Origin: QHXW01 sp963768075 | Lineage (GTDB): Bacteria > Acidobacteriota > Terriglobia > Bryobacterales > Bryobacteraceae | Length of the DNA: 64,000 nucleotides | Direction: 5' to 3' | Assembly: GCA_963768075.1 (NCBI GenBank) | Contig: CAVYHD010000033.1 | Span: 1,116,001 to 1,180,000 of the forward strand | The notes under the pieces: generated by a model | What the model was told of the DNA's origin: nothing | The model's input: the letters and a program-made list of their open reading frames with translations, nothing else | Databases searched by the model: none | Program-made: the position numbers and the translations under genes | In this document: one piece after another, positions 29,031 to 37,310 of the stretch | How positions within the stretch are numbered: position 1 is the stretch's first letter | Layout: each line of letters begins with the position of its first letter

Positions 29031-29336
29031 TCACTTCGCCGCCTGCCCGGCCATCATGTTCTTCACCAGACCGACCACCACGGTGACGATGGCGCCGGCG
29101 ACGCCGCCGCCCACGGCTTGTCCGAGAACCGCGCCAATATCGACGCTGCCGCCGGCCCCGGCGAGCATCGGCAGGAGCGCCGTGAGAATTTGCCCGCCAC
29201 CTGCGCCGCCGATCGCGCCGGCGATCGTGTTGCCGATCGTCCCGAGACTGTAGTCCTTGAGACCGGCGCCCGCGGCATTGCCGCCGACGGCACCGGCGAT
29301 GAGCTGAATAATCAGATTGATGATCGTAGCTGACAT
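29031..29336 (-). CDS. Small Gly/Ala-rich membrane protein
   Basis: A 101-residue hydrophobic protein with GxxxG-rich helices: NLIIQLIAGAVGGNAAGAGL, NTIAGAIGGAGGGQILTALL, and GGGVAGAIVTVVVGLVKNMM. Two or three membrane helices with a short polar end (MAGQAAK). I know similar small proteins from Bradyrhizobium but no function. The gene stands alone, convergent with the cNMP-binding protein gene. Confidence 0.7.
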   Translation of the reverse strand: MSATIINLIIQLIAGAVGGNAAGAGLKDYSLGTIGNTIAGAIGGAGGGQILTALLPMLAGAGGSVDIGAVLGQAVGGGVAGAIVTVVVGLVKNMMAGQAAK

Positions 29337-29491
29337 GACTGTCCTCCCGGTTTGCGTTGCTCCTGCGTTTCTTCTTGATGCGGCCGTGCCGCGGCACGGC
29401 CGAAACTACGCTCGTACGCATAGATTGAAATGACGCCGGCCGATGGTCGTGCCGCCGAGCAAGATGTTGCGGCGGTTGAGTACACTCCTTC

Positions 29492-30508
29492 TTAAGACCG
29501 ACTTGTCTCCGTGATCGTGGCCGGACATGACTCGCTCCGGGTTCGAATGACACATCGGAATCCAAGGTGGCTCGTGGAGGTATCCACCGCTTCCGCGTGG
29601 CGCGCAGCCGGGCGGTAACGGCGGCAGTAATTTGGCGCGCACAGATGCGAGCCGCCTTTGATGACTTTGCGGGGAATCTTGATATCGGGCTGGCAGCTGT
29701 CGTAGCTCCCCTCCTCCCGCCCGCCGCGCGGGTTTTCCGGAACGCAGCACGCCTTCGGCGCGTCGGCTTCGTGCTTTTGCGAATACCAATCCGTCGTCCA
29801 TTCCCAGACGTTGCCGATCATGTCGTAGACGCCGTAGCCGTTGGCCGGGAACGCCATCACCGGCGAGGTGCGATCGAAGCCGTCGTTGCAGCGGTTTTCG
29901 TGCGGAAAATCTCCTTGCCAGGTATTGGCGCGATGCTGCCCACCGGGCGTGAACTCGTCGCCCCAGGCGAACTCGGCGCCATCGAGCCCGCCGCGCGCGG
30001 CAAACTCCCATTCGGCCTCGGTCGGCAAATCCTTGCCCGCCCATTTGGCGTAGGCGAGCGCATCGGCATAAGCGACGTGCACGACGGGATGATTTTCGCG
30101 CCCGTTGATGTTGCTCTTCGGGCCGTAGGGATGCCGCCAGTCCGCGCCCTTCAAGAAATTCCACCACTCGCTCCAATTTCGCAGATCGACCGGATGGTGC
30201 GGCGGCGTGAACACCAGCGAGCCGGCATAGAGCATGTGCGGCAGCGCGCCCGGATAGTTCTTGGGATCGGGCTGGATTTCGGCGAAGGTGACGTGACCGG
30301 TCGAGCGCACAAATTCCTTGAACTGCCGGTTCGTCACCGGCGTACGCTCAATCCAGAAGCCGCCGACCGTAACGCGGTGAGCGGGCGCCTCTTCCGGGTA
30401 GTGCCGGTCAGAGCCCATGCGAAATGTGCCGCCCGGAATCCAGATCATGTTCGGATGGGTCGAGCCCTCCGACCGTTGCGCGGTTGTTGCGGTGCCGACG
30501 TCACCCAT
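29492..30508 (-). CDS. Formylglycine-generating enzyme (sulfatase-modifying factor)
   Basis: Oxidises the active-site cysteine of type I sulfatases to formylglycine. The ATG at 30508 (preceded by AAGG) gives a protein of 338 residues. Family text: PNMIWIPGGTFRMGSDRHYP, PVTNRQFKEFVRSTGHVTFA, PVVHVAYADALAYAKWAGKD, LPTEAEWEFAARGG, and YDMIGNVWEWTTDWY. Near the end GGSHLCAPNYCRRYRP contains the Cys-x4-Cys pair that binds copper in genuine FGEs; many other members of the fold lack it, so the enzyme is probably active. The frame extends upstream to 30787 without conserved text. A sulfatase end lies at the beginning of the window. Confidence 0.9.
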   Translation of the reverse strand: MGDVGTATTAQRSEGSTHPNMIWIPGGTFRMGSDRHYPEEAPAHRVTVGGFWIERTPVTNRQFKEFVRSTGHVTFAEIQPDPKNYPGALPHMLYAGSLVFTPPHHPVDLRNWSEWWNFLKGADWRHPYGPKSNINGRENHPVVHVAYADALAYAKWAGKDLPTEAEWEFAARGGLDGAEFAWGDEFTPGGQHRANTWQGDFPHENRCNDGFDRTSPVMAFPANGYGVYDMIGNVWEWTTDWYSQKHEADAPKACCVPENPRGGREEGSYDSCQPDIKIPRKVIKGGSHLCAPNYCRRYRPAARHAEAVDTSTSHLGFRCVIRTRSESCPATITETSRS

Positions 30509-30852
30509 GGGCGCCTTGCATCGAACGAGTTTCGTTTTTTCAGCCCTCGCGCCAGGCGCGATGTGGAAACCAAGCGAGCAAGTTACGCGGCAGCATCGAT
30601 CTTCTAGGTAGCGCCGGAGCAAAGAATAGTTCGGCGGCGACCGGCCAAAGAGCAAAAACCGCAATGCCGACAATGCCGCCGCGAAAATATTAGCAGCTTG
30701 TGCATCGGCTGAAAACACGACAAACGCGTGAGGCGCGATTTTTCTTGCGCCGCAACCTTGTGCAATTTTATTAGATAGCCGCGGCAACTATGCCGCGAAG
30801 CGCCCGGTTCATCGACCAAGCGCAGCCCCTCGCGCCCGCCCGAAGCCGCGTT

Positions 30853-31125
30853 TTAGACTATGCAGCGCTTGTAGACATGCGCCCGCGTTGGATCAACGAT
30901 TGGGCTGAAGACCGAGTCGCATCCGAGCGGCATCAGCTTCGTCGGTGTCCGGGACGTCACGGTCGACGGCAGACGATCACCCTTGTTGGTGCGATTGATC
31001 GAGTTGGTCTGCTGCGTTTGCGTGGCCGTCGGGCTGGTCATTGCGGACACGCCGCCGGCGATGAAGCAGCTTAGGACCACTGCCGCGATTGCTCCCTTGA
31101 GATTGTAGGCAAACGGCGCACGCAT
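30853..31125 (-). CDS. Small exported protein, unknown
   Basis: A 90-residue protein with a Sec signal: basic start MRAPFAYNLKG, hydrophobic AIAAVVLSCFIAGGVSA, then a Thr/Gln/Asn-rich mature part (TSPTATQTQQTNSINRTNKG) and a C-terminal Cys (YKRCIV). The ATG at 31125 is chosen because it directly precedes the signal. The end, RLPSTVTSRTPTKLMPLGCD, resembles other small periplasmic proteins of unknown role in rhizobia. Same strand as the next exported gene, 24 bp away. Confidence 0.6.
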   Translation of the reverse strand: MRAPFAYNLKGAIAAVVLSCFIAGGVSAMTSPTATQTQQTNSINRTNKGDRLPSTVTSRTPTKLMPLGCDSVFSPIVDPTRAHVYKRCIV

Positions 31126-31149
31126 GATCTTCTCCGGGTACATTTTGGT

Positions 31150-31590
31150 TCAGTGCTTGGCGTACGTGACGCGGGCAACTCGAACGACGTTCAGCACGGC
31201 AGCGTCAGCGAACTTGCGAGCGGCATTGCGCGCCGCAGTGGCCGCGGTCGAGGCGGCCACGCGGTCGTTGGCGATGACCCGCACTGCATGTGCCGCACCC
31301 GCGTTCGCAGGATGGTCGCGCAGGCACGAGCGGTCGTAGTAGGGCCATGGTCGCTCGCAGATGATCTTCGTATCTTGGATGCCGTTGTGATTCTGCTCGG
31401 CCGCCTTGCGGAAGTCAGCGGCGGACGCCGCGAATTCGACCGGCTGGGTGAGCGTGTAGTCTCTCGTCACGCTCGGCTTGACCGGCTGCGAGGTGCCGGC
31501 GACCACTTCGGGCGCGAACCCGGGAGCGAAGGCTACGATCAGGCCGGCGCAAGCTGCCGCTGCAGCGATCGCGGTTATTTTCTCAAACAT
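31150..31590 (-). CDS. Small exported protein with CERPWPYYDRSCLRD motif
   Basis: A 146-residue protein starting MFEKITAIAAAAACAGLIVA, a Sec signal, at 31590. The mature part contains the short motif CERPWPYYDRSCLRD, two Cys flanking aromatic residues that probably form a disulfide; I have seen this motif in several small exported proteins of Bradyrhizobium. The C-terminus is Ala/Arg/Val-rich (AARNAARKFADAAVLN). Function unknown. It is between another exported protein and the L,D-transpeptidase, all on the minus strand, which points to an envelope group. Confidence 0.65.
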   Translation of the reverse strand: MFEKITAIAAAAACAGLIVAFAPGFAPEVVAGTSQPVKPSVTRDYTLTQPVEFAASAADFRKAAEQNHNGIQDTKIICERPWPYYDRSCLRDHPANAGAAHAVRVIANDRVAASTAATAARNAARKFADAAVLNVVRVARVTYAKH

Positions 31591-31633
31591 ATCGACCTCC
31601 CCTGCCGTCGATTGCTTCGCTACGGGCAGCGGC

Positions 31634-32368
31634 TCAGTAGATGCCTGATGCGTGGAAGCGACCCGATGTGTCGAGCGTCGGCGCGAGGGCGGTGTGCGTC
31701 GGCTGTACCGGCTCAATCTCCGCGACGTGACGCTGACCCATCGGCAGCACGACGACCTTGGTGCCGACGCGCGTGCGGCTGTAGAGGTCGATGACGTCCT
31801 CGTTGGCCATGCGGATGCAGCCGCTCGACACGTGCTTGCCGATCGTGGCCGGCGCGTTGGTGCCGTGAATGCGGTATACGGTGCCGCTGAGATACATGGC
31901 GCGCGCGCCTAGCGGATTGCCGGGTCCGCCGGCCATGAAGCGCGGCAGGTAGGGCTGACGCTGCAGCATGTCGGTGGGTGGGATCCAGTCCGGCCACTCG
32001 GACTTGCGCTCGATCGTCTTTACGCCCGACCAGGTAAAGCCTTCGCGGCCGACGCCGATGCCGTAGCGCACCGCCTTGCCGCCGCCGAGCACGAAGTAGA
32101 GGTAAGTGTTCGGAGTATCGATGACGATGGTGCCGGGCGCTTCCGCGCTCGTGTAGTCGACGATCTGCCGGCGAAGGCGGGCCGGTGCCTCGGTTTTGAC
32201 GCCGGCTTCATCGGACGCGCCCTGATAGGCGAGCGTGGCGTTGCTCTCCACCGACATGGCCATCATTTGCGACTGCGTTTGCGACTGCGCCGCGGTGGTC
32301 CAAAGCGCGGCTCCGGCCAACGCAAGCGCGGCTCCAGCGGTACGGATCAGGTGATTGGTGTTCGACAT
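31634..32368 (-). CDS. L,D-transpeptidase (YkuD domain)
   Basis: Periplasmic enzyme that makes 3-3 crosslinks in peptidoglycan or attaches proteins to it. The 244-residue product starts with a signal peptide (LIRTAGAALALAGAALWTTA). The YkuD domain begins at about residue 78, GTIVIDTPNTYLYFVLG, and has the catalytic block IHGTNAPATIGKHVSSGCIR, with His and the nucleophilic Cys, followed by MANEDVIDLY. The text PYLPRFMAGGPGNPLGARAM is typical of the alphaproteobacterial group. No extra peptidoglycan-binding domain. It is the first of three minus-strand genes for exported proteins. Confidence 0.92.
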   Translation of the reverse strand: MSNTNHLIRTAGAALALAGAALWTTAAQSQTQSQMMAMSVESNATLAYQGASDEAGVKTEAPARLRRQIVDYTSAEAPGTIVIDTPNTYLYFVLGGGKAVRYGIGVGREGFTWSGVKTIERKSEWPDWIPPTDMLQRQPYLPRFMAGGPGNPLGARAMYLSGTVYRIHGTNAPATIGKHVSSGCIRMANEDVIDLYSRTRVGTKVVVLPMGQRHVAEIEPVQPTHTALAPTLDTSGRFHASGIY

Positions 32369-32758
32369 GACGGCTCCCCTCTTTCGACGCTGACGCGTCG
32401 CTTGCCCCGTTGACAGTTTGTTCTTCTTGTTGGGGGAGACAGTAAAAACGTAAAAACAATCGCTCTACTGTACGGAGGGAAGACAACCATATCGAAAGAG
32501 ATCGGAAGGCCGATACTAACGTTTAGGTGGTTGTGACCACGGCTAGGTCACCCAGCAGCCGGGAGTCCCGATTCGTTCGTTTGCACGGGAAACAACGGCG
32601 GCGACCGGCGGCTCGCCGGAAGGCTGCGAAGTCCATCGCTGGTTTTTTTCGGCTCGCCAATCGGCAGGTTTTTTGCAAAGATATCCATCGGTTAACGTGC
32701 CAGAACGGATCGGGATTTTCAGACCCGTCCTGGCGGCCGCCGAACAGGAAGGCGAGTC
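32369..32758. promoter_or_regulatory. Divergent promoter region, L,D-transpeptidase / FixJ-like regulator
   Basis: No gene seen. It holds a short repeat GTAAAAAC twice in a row (near 32440) in the transpeptidase leader and an inverted repeat GTGGT-TGTG-ACCAC at 32527-32540. The second is about 220 bp before the regulator start and may be an operator. Confidence 0.3.
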
Positions 32759-33400
32759 GTGAAGGAGCAACCCGACGCTCAATCGACCGTTTTCGTGGTC
32801 GACGATGACGGACCTTTGCGCGAGGCGCTCCGGGGCCTGTTGCGATCGGTCGGCCTGCGCGCCGAGGTATTCGCCTCGGCCGCCGATTTTCTGAAACTCA
32901 AGCTGCCCGATACCGCCGCCTGCCTGGTGCTTGATGTCCGGTTGCCCGGGGTCAGCGGGCTCGATTTCCAGGCCGAACTCGCCAAGGCCGACATTCGCAT
33001 TCCGATCATTTTCATCACCGGACACGGCGATATTCCGATGACCGTGCGCGCCATGAAGGCCGGAGCGGTGGAATTTCTCACTAAGCCTTTCCGCGACCAG
33101 GATCTCCTCGATGCGGTTCAGATCGCGCTCGAGCGCGACCGCGCCCGACGTGCTGGGGACCAGGCGCTTCTCGAAGTACGCGCGCACTTCGAGTCCCTGA
33201 CCCCGCGTGAACAGCAAGTGATCGGCTTCGTCACCGCCGGTCTGATGAACAAGCAGATCGCGGCCGAGCTCGGCGTCAGCGAAATCACGGTAAAGGTGCA
33301 TCGCGGCAGCGTGATGAAGAAAATGAAGGCGCGTTCGTTGGCCGATCTGGTCAGAATGGCCGACGCGCTGGGACTCCGGCGCGCGAAGCAATCGGGCTGA
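32759..33400 (+). CDS. FixJ/NarL-type response regulator
   Basis: A 213-residue two-domain regulator. The receiver reads VFVVDDDGPLREALRGLLRS, phosphoacceptor in LVLDVRLPGVSG, then FITGHGDIPMTVRAMKAGAV and FLTKPFRDQDLLDAVQ, the FixJ subclass style (GHGDIPM). The LuxR-type HTH at about 148-205 is LTPREQQVIGFVTAGLMNKQ and LGVSEITVKVHRGSVMKKM. The GTG start is supported by AGGAAGG 7 bp before it; no nearer ATG exists. No kinase is in the same operon. The PAS kinase at 34325-37195 could be the partner, together with the single-domain receiver at 33953. Confidence 0.9.
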   Translation: MKEQPDAQSTVFVVDDDGPLREALRGLLRSVGLRAEVFASAADFLKLKLPDTAACLVLDVRLPGVSGLDFQAELAKADIRIPIIFITGHGDIPMTVRAMKAGAVEFLTKPFRDQDLLDAVQIALERDRARRAGDQALLEVRAHFESLTPREQQVIGFVTAGLMNKQIAAELGVSEITVKVHRGSVMKKMKARSLADLVRMADALGLRRAKQSG

Positions 33401-33401
33401 A

Positions 33402-33470
33402 CCTTAGTATAACCCGCCTCATCATTTCCGACCGGGAAGGCTTCCTGAGGTTCAATGGAAGCATCGGTCC
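33402..33470 (+). promoter_or_regulatory. Repeated leader element, copy A
   Basis: Begins CCTTAGTATAACCCGCC (GTAT at 33407), has TTCCGACCGGGAA at 33425-33437, and ends GGTTC (33449-33453), 12 bp, GGTCC (33466-33470). GTAT and GGTTC are 42 bp apart, the same as in copies B and C. It is 92 bp before the small membrane protein at 33563. Confidence 0.6.
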
Positions 33471-33562
33471 AGCACGCCTAAACCTCAGACAACAACGGCG
33501 AGATTTGTACGATCTCCATGACCGGCAGCCGCAAAAGACGGCCGACACCTGGGAGAACTTCG

Positions 33563-33775
33563 ATGAACCACTCGATGGTGACCGCCGACCGGAACACTCA
33601 CATCAAGGTCGTGGTGCTCGCGCTTGTCGCGGCGATCGTGGGTGTCGTGATCGGGTTCAACGCCCGCGTCGATCACTCGGCAAGTGTGATTGCCCGCGTC
33701 GAGAGCGGTGGGCCCGCTATCAAGGCGAGCAAGGTGATTCAATTCACAACCCGCGATGGATCGGAAGTTCGCTGA
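33563..33775 (+). CDS. Small membrane protein, paralogue of the one at 42100
   Basis: A 70-residue single-pass protein: MNHSMVTADRNTHIKVVVLA, then LVAAIVGVVIGFNARVDHSA and a polar end IKASKVIQFTTRDGSEVR. The start MNHSM-x-x-x-D-x-x-T-H-x-K-(I/V)-V-V is shared with the gene at 42100, as is a late KAS. Both are preceded by the repeated leader element. Cytoplasmic N-terminus and periplasmic tail are likely. Function unknown. The frame begins earlier in theory, but the ATG at 33563 gives the paralogous N-terminus. Confidence 0.7.
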   Translation: MNHSMVTADRNTHIKVVVLALVAAIVGVVIGFNARVDHSASVIARVESGGPAIKASKVIQFTTRDGSEVR

Positions 33776-33779
33776 AACT

Positions 33780-33796
33780 GAGCGCTTACAGCGCTC
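33780..33796. terminator. Perfect hairpin after small membrane protein gene
   Basis: GAGCGCT-TAC-AGCGCTC, 7-bp arms, begins 4 bp after the TGA of the 33563 gene. No T run follows, so it may be a factor-assisted terminator or a processing site. Confidence 0.4.
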
Positions 33797-33800
33797 TAAA

Positions 33801-33881
33801 CCTAAGTATAGTACGCGCCACCTAAGTATAGTACGTGCCGCACTTTCCGTTGCCGGAAAGGTTCTACCGCACACTTGGTCC
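33801..33881 (+). promoter_or_regulatory. Repeated leader element, copy D, with 20-bp tandem duplication
   Basis: CCTAAGTATAGTACGYGCCR is duplicated head to tail at 33801-33820 and 33821-33840. It is followed by a perfect stem CTTTCCG-TTGC-CGGAAAG (33843-33860) and GGTTC-N12-GGTCC (33860-33881). Order and the 12-bp spacing match copies A-C, but the GTAT to GGTTC distance is 34 bp from the second repeat. It lies 71 bp before the single-domain receiver gene. Confidence 0.55.
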
Positions 33882-33952
33882 CGGGTGCGGAGTCGTTCTA
33901 TTCTTCTTCCGCCGTCCGGTAAACTCGGGAGCATGAATTGCAGCAGGTGCCC

Positions 33953-34318
33953 ATGATTTCGATCGTTGACGACGACAAATCGGTGAGGGAGGCCACGAAA
34001 TCCCTGGTGCGGTCGCTGGGCTACACAGCGGCGACATTTTGTTCGGCGGAGGAATTCCTTAAATCGGCGCAGGTAACGGCGACGGCGTGCCTGATCACCG
34101 ATGTCCAGATGCCCGGCTTGAGCGGGGTCGAGTTGCAGGATCGTCTGATCGCCGACGGCAATCGTATGCCGGTCATATTCGTTACCGCTTTTCCGGACGA
34201 AAGACTGCGAGGAAAGGCAATTAAGAGTGGCGCGGTCGGCTACTTGACCAAACCTTTCAGTGAAGATCATCTGATCGAGTGTATTGATTCAGCGTTGAAG
34301 GGCGGCAAGGCCGCTTAG
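33953..34318 (+). CDS. Single-domain response regulator (FixJ-like receiver)
   Basis: A 121-residue receiver with no output domain. MISIVDDDKSVREATKSLVR, phosphoacceptor in CLITDVQMPGLSGVELQD, FVTAFPDERLRGKAIKSGAV and YLTKPFSEDHLIECIDSAL are all in place. Stand-alone receivers of this type pass phosphate between kinases or act on protein targets. The ATG at 33953 is chosen; the codon 15 bp earlier is not a usual start. It ends 6 bp before the 3' end of a PAS kinase on the other strand, so the two may be partners although convergent. Confidence 0.88.
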   Translation: MISIVDDDKSVREATKSLVRSLGYTAATFCSAEEFLKSAQVTATACLITDVQMPGLSGVELQDRLIADGNRMPVIFVTAFPDERLRGKAIKSGAVGYLTKPFSEDHLIECIDSALKGGKAA

Positions 34319-34324
34319 CATCGC

Positions 34325-37195
34325 CTACCCGTCCCGGCCATCGCCCGACTTGGTAATCGGCAACGCGACGCGGAAAATTGATCCGTAAGGATGGCGTGCC
34401 GAGACCGAAAGCCGGCCGCCGTGGGATTCGATGATCGAACGGCAAATCGACAGCCCCATTCCCATCCCTTGAGCTTTGGTCGTAAAGAACGCCTCGAAGA
34501 TGCGGTCCAAATGGGCCGAATCAATTCCCGTGCCGGAATCTTCCACGGTGATCAGCACTTGATCGGATCCGTCGGTCTCGGTTCTGACCACTAAGACGCG
34601 TTCTCGATCCGCGACCGAATTCATCGCGTCGACGGCATTCATGACGAGGTTGAGAAGCACCTGCTGCAATTGCGTCGGCTCGGCCACTATTAACGGGAGA
34701 CCGTCGCGCAACTCGCTTTGCAGCGATACCCGATGACTTTCGAGTTCCCCACGGACGACGTTCAGCACACCGGTGATGAGGTCGTTCACGCTTACCGGGC
34801 CCCTCTCGCCTGCATCCTTACGGAACATCGCGCGGATGCCGGCAACCACCGCACCGGCGCGATGTCCTTCATCCACGATGCTCGTCAACACGTTGCGCAC
34901 TTCGTCGAGATCGGGTTCTGCTTTGTTGAGCCAACGCAAGCCGGCATTGGCGTTCATGACGAGAGCCGCAAGCGGCTGGTTGACCTCGTGCGCGATTGAG
35001 GCAGCCATCGCTCCCATTGTTATCTGCCGGCTCGCCTGCGCAAGTTCTTGGCGCGAAGTGCGCAACTGCTCCGCGGTATTCTTGAGATCGGTGACGTCGC
35101 GGGCGACCGCATAGATGTAATTCCCTTCGACCACGGCCCGCCAAGACAGCCAACAATAGGAGCCGTCCTTGTTGCGGTAACAATTCTCGAAATGCAGCGT
35201 CTTGTGACCTTCGGCGAGGCGCCGCTGTTGAGCGCGGGTTTTTGCCCGGTCGTCAGGATGCACCAGCCAATCGAACGTCTTGTTGAGCAAATCTCCTTCT
35301 GGCCACGCAAGCGTTGCGGTCCAAGCCGGATTGACCGCGACAAATCTACCTTTCAAGTCGAGGACGGCGAGAAGATCCTGCGACACGTTCCAGATGCGGG
35401 CGCGTTCATGCGCCTCGGTTTCGACACGCTGTTCGAGCGTTTCATTCAAGTGCCGCAGAGCCTTTTCGGCCTCGATCTGCTCGGAGACGTCGGTATTGGT
35501 GCCGAACCAGCGGACCAGATCACCGGCTTCATCGTGGATAGGCAGCGCACGGGACAGGAACCAGCGGTAGGTGCCGTTCCGGGCGCGCAGTGGAAATGTG
35601 TCTTCCCACGGCTTGCCGGCCTCGAAGCACTCTCTCATACAATTCATGACGCGGTCGAAATGGTCGGGATGGTGCACTTTCTGCCACCCGGCGCCTCGCA
35701 TCTCTTCGAGCGTCGTTCCGGTGTAGTCGTACCATCGCTTGTTGTACCAGTACCGATTGCCTTGCGCGTCGGCGGTCCAGGCAAACTGGCTCATGTTGTC
35801 GGCCAGCTCGTGAAATCTGATCTCGCTGGCGGCAAGCGCCGCTTCCGTGCGCTTACGTTCGGTAATTTCCTCGGCCACGACGTTGATGCCGAGAATGCCG
35901 CCGCCCGGAGCCTTGAGGGGATGCCAGTAGGTAATCCACACACGCTCTGCGTTGCTGCCGTCCGGCCGCTGGCCTTTGACCTCTATGCCGGTGATCGGCT
36001 CTCCTGTCCGCAAAATCGTCTGCACGATATATTCGACTTGGTCGGCGACTTGCGGGACCGTATCGCGCACCGACCGGCCGATATGCTCGGCGACTGAAAT
36101 GCCGCAGATTTCCGTCAGGTGTCGGTTGATTTGCAGATAGCGGCAATCGGGAGTGAGAAATGCAAGCCCGATCGGGGCGTTTTCGTAGAGCAGTCGCAAT
36201 TCTGTCAGCGTGTCCTGCAACCGTGCACTGCTCTGCGTGAGCTCCATCTCGTGCTGCCGCCGTTCGGCAAACAGCGCAGCAAGGACGAACGCGCAGAGCG
36301 AAACTGCCAGGATGCTGGCCTGGGCAGCCAGGATGCGTTGAGCAATCGGAAAGCTTGCGTCACCGAAAATGCCGATGCCGAATGTTGTCGTCCAAACGAT
36401 GGTAAGGGCAACGATGAACGCGGCTGCGGCGTTGAAAACCGGCCGGCAGCGGGCGGCGAGCCATAGCAGCAGGGGAAACAGCAGGGCGACAGGTGCCGCA
36501 GTCACCCATGGTTCGAGCGGCAGAAAAATAATAAGCCCGCTCATCGCCGCTAACGTCGCGAGCGCCACAGCGCCTTCGATGACTTCGCTCCGCTGCGGCG
36601 GATCGCGCGCCGCCGATACGAGCCCGATCAACAGCGGCGCAACTGTGAGGATGCCGAGCGCGTCGGACCCGAACCAGTGATACCAAATGGTCAGGACCGG
36701 CGTCGTCGAGCCCTGGAACAGCACGTAGCCCGCGGTCCCCCCGACCCCCGAGACCGCGGTACCGACGATCGCAGCCGCGAGCAGTCCCAGCACGTGGCGC
36801 AGCCGGCCGAGCCTGAATGACGGCCCAAAATAGTACTCGATGATGCCTGCGACGAGCACGGCTTCGCCGGCATTGCAGAAGGCGAAGACGATGGCGCTCC
36901 AGGTGGTTCGGTCGCCCAGGAGATTGGCCACGATGGTCGCGGCCATCGCTCCGGCCACCACTGGCAACCGCGCGCGAGGACCAAGGGCGATCAGAACGCC
37001 GGTCGCAACGCCGGCCGCTGGCCAGAACACCGCAACGCCGTCGGGCTTGGTGAGCAGAGCAAGGCTCAGCCGGGCGGCGTAAAAATAGGCAACACCCACC
37101 GCGACCGCGAGACCGATCGAGCTAACCAGCCGCCGCGTCGGTTCAGCGAACTCGAGCAGCGTGTGTCCGGCCTGCTTCTGCAAACTTTGCGACAC
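34325..37195 (-). CDS. MASE1-PAS sensor histidine kinase
   Basis: A 956-residue membrane kinase. The first 310 residues form a MASE1 sensor with about eight helices (YFYAARLSLALLTKPDGVAV, FWPAAGVATGVLIAL, YHWFGSDALGILTVAPLLIG). Three PAS regions follow (LRLLYENAPIGLAFLTPDC; FAWTADAQGNRYWYNKRWYD; LLAVLDLKGRFVAVNPAWTA), with a PAC-like stretch ERVWITYWHPLKAPGG. The HisKA box is IAHEVNQPLAALVMNANAGL, the FixL-like HWE-free type with NQPL. The ATPase end has LLNLVMNAVDAMNS, VEDSGTGID and GMGMGLSICRSIIESHGG. No heme-binding PAS pattern was identified. Likely output is one of the FixJ-like regulators at 32759 or 33953. The frame is intact. Confidence 0.92.
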   Translation of the reverse strand: MSQSLQKQAGHTLLEFAEPTRRLVSSIGLAVAVGVAYFYAARLSLALLTKPDGVAVFWPAAGVATGVLIALGPRARLPVVAGAMAATIVANLLGDRTTWSAIVFAFCNAGEAVLVAGIIEYYFGPSFRLGRLRHVLGLLAAAIVGTAVSGVGGTAGYVLFQGSTTPVLTIWYHWFGSDALGILTVAPLLIGLVSAARDPPQRSEVIEGAVALATLAAMSGLIIFLPLEPWVTAAPVALLFPLLLWLAARCRPVFNAAAAFIVALTIVWTTTFGIGIFGDASFPIAQRILAAQASILAVSLCAFVLAALFAERRQHEMELTQSSARLQDTLTELRLLYENAPIGLAFLTPDCRYLQINRHLTEICGISVAEHIGRSVRDTVPQVADQVEYIVQTILRTGEPITGIEVKGQRPDGSNAERVWITYWHPLKAPGGGILGINVVAEEITERKRTEAALAASEIRFHELADNMSQFAWTADAQGNRYWYNKRWYDYTGTTLEEMRGAGWQKVHHPDHFDRVMNCMRECFEAGKPWEDTFPLRARNGTYRWFLSRALPIHDEAGDLVRWFGTNTDVSEQIEAEKALRHLNETLEQRVETEAHERARIWNVSQDLLAVLDLKGRFVAVNPAWTATLAWPEGDLLNKTFDWLVHPDDRAKTRAQQRRLAEGHKTLHFENCYRNKDGSYCWLSWRAVVEGNYIYAVARDVTDLKNTAEQLRTSRQELAQASRQITMGAMAASIAHEVNQPLAALVMNANAGLRWLNKAEPDLDEVRNVLTSIVDEGHRAGAVVAGIRAMFRKDAGERGPVSVNDLITGVLNVVRGELESHRVSLQSELRDGLPLIVAEPTQLQQVLLNLVMNAVDAMNSVADRERVLVVRTETDGSDQVLITVEDSGTGIDSAHLDRIFEAFFTTKAQGMGMGLSICRSIIESHGGRLSVSARHPYGSIFRVALPITKSGDGRDG

Positions 37196-37293
37196 GAGAC
37201 CCCCTCGGCCCCCGATGGTCGCTGGTGTCGGCGGAGCATACGACTGCGTCGGTCGTCACCTGCGACATCCAGCAGCGTTGTTCGCAACCGGTT

Positions 37294-37310
37294 CCAGATT
37301 AGTCTACTGG
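37294..37310. promoter_or_regulatory. Imperfect palindrome upstream of the kinase
   Basis: CCAGATTAGTCTACTGG has CCAG/CTGG arms and partly symmetric centre, about 100 bp before the kinase start. TTAGTCT recurs near 38102 and 42012, each ahead of a small gene, so it may be a shared site. Confidence 0.3.

Noticed and set aside
33801..33840. A CRISPR-like repeat
   Set aside because: There are only two directly adjacent copies without spacers.
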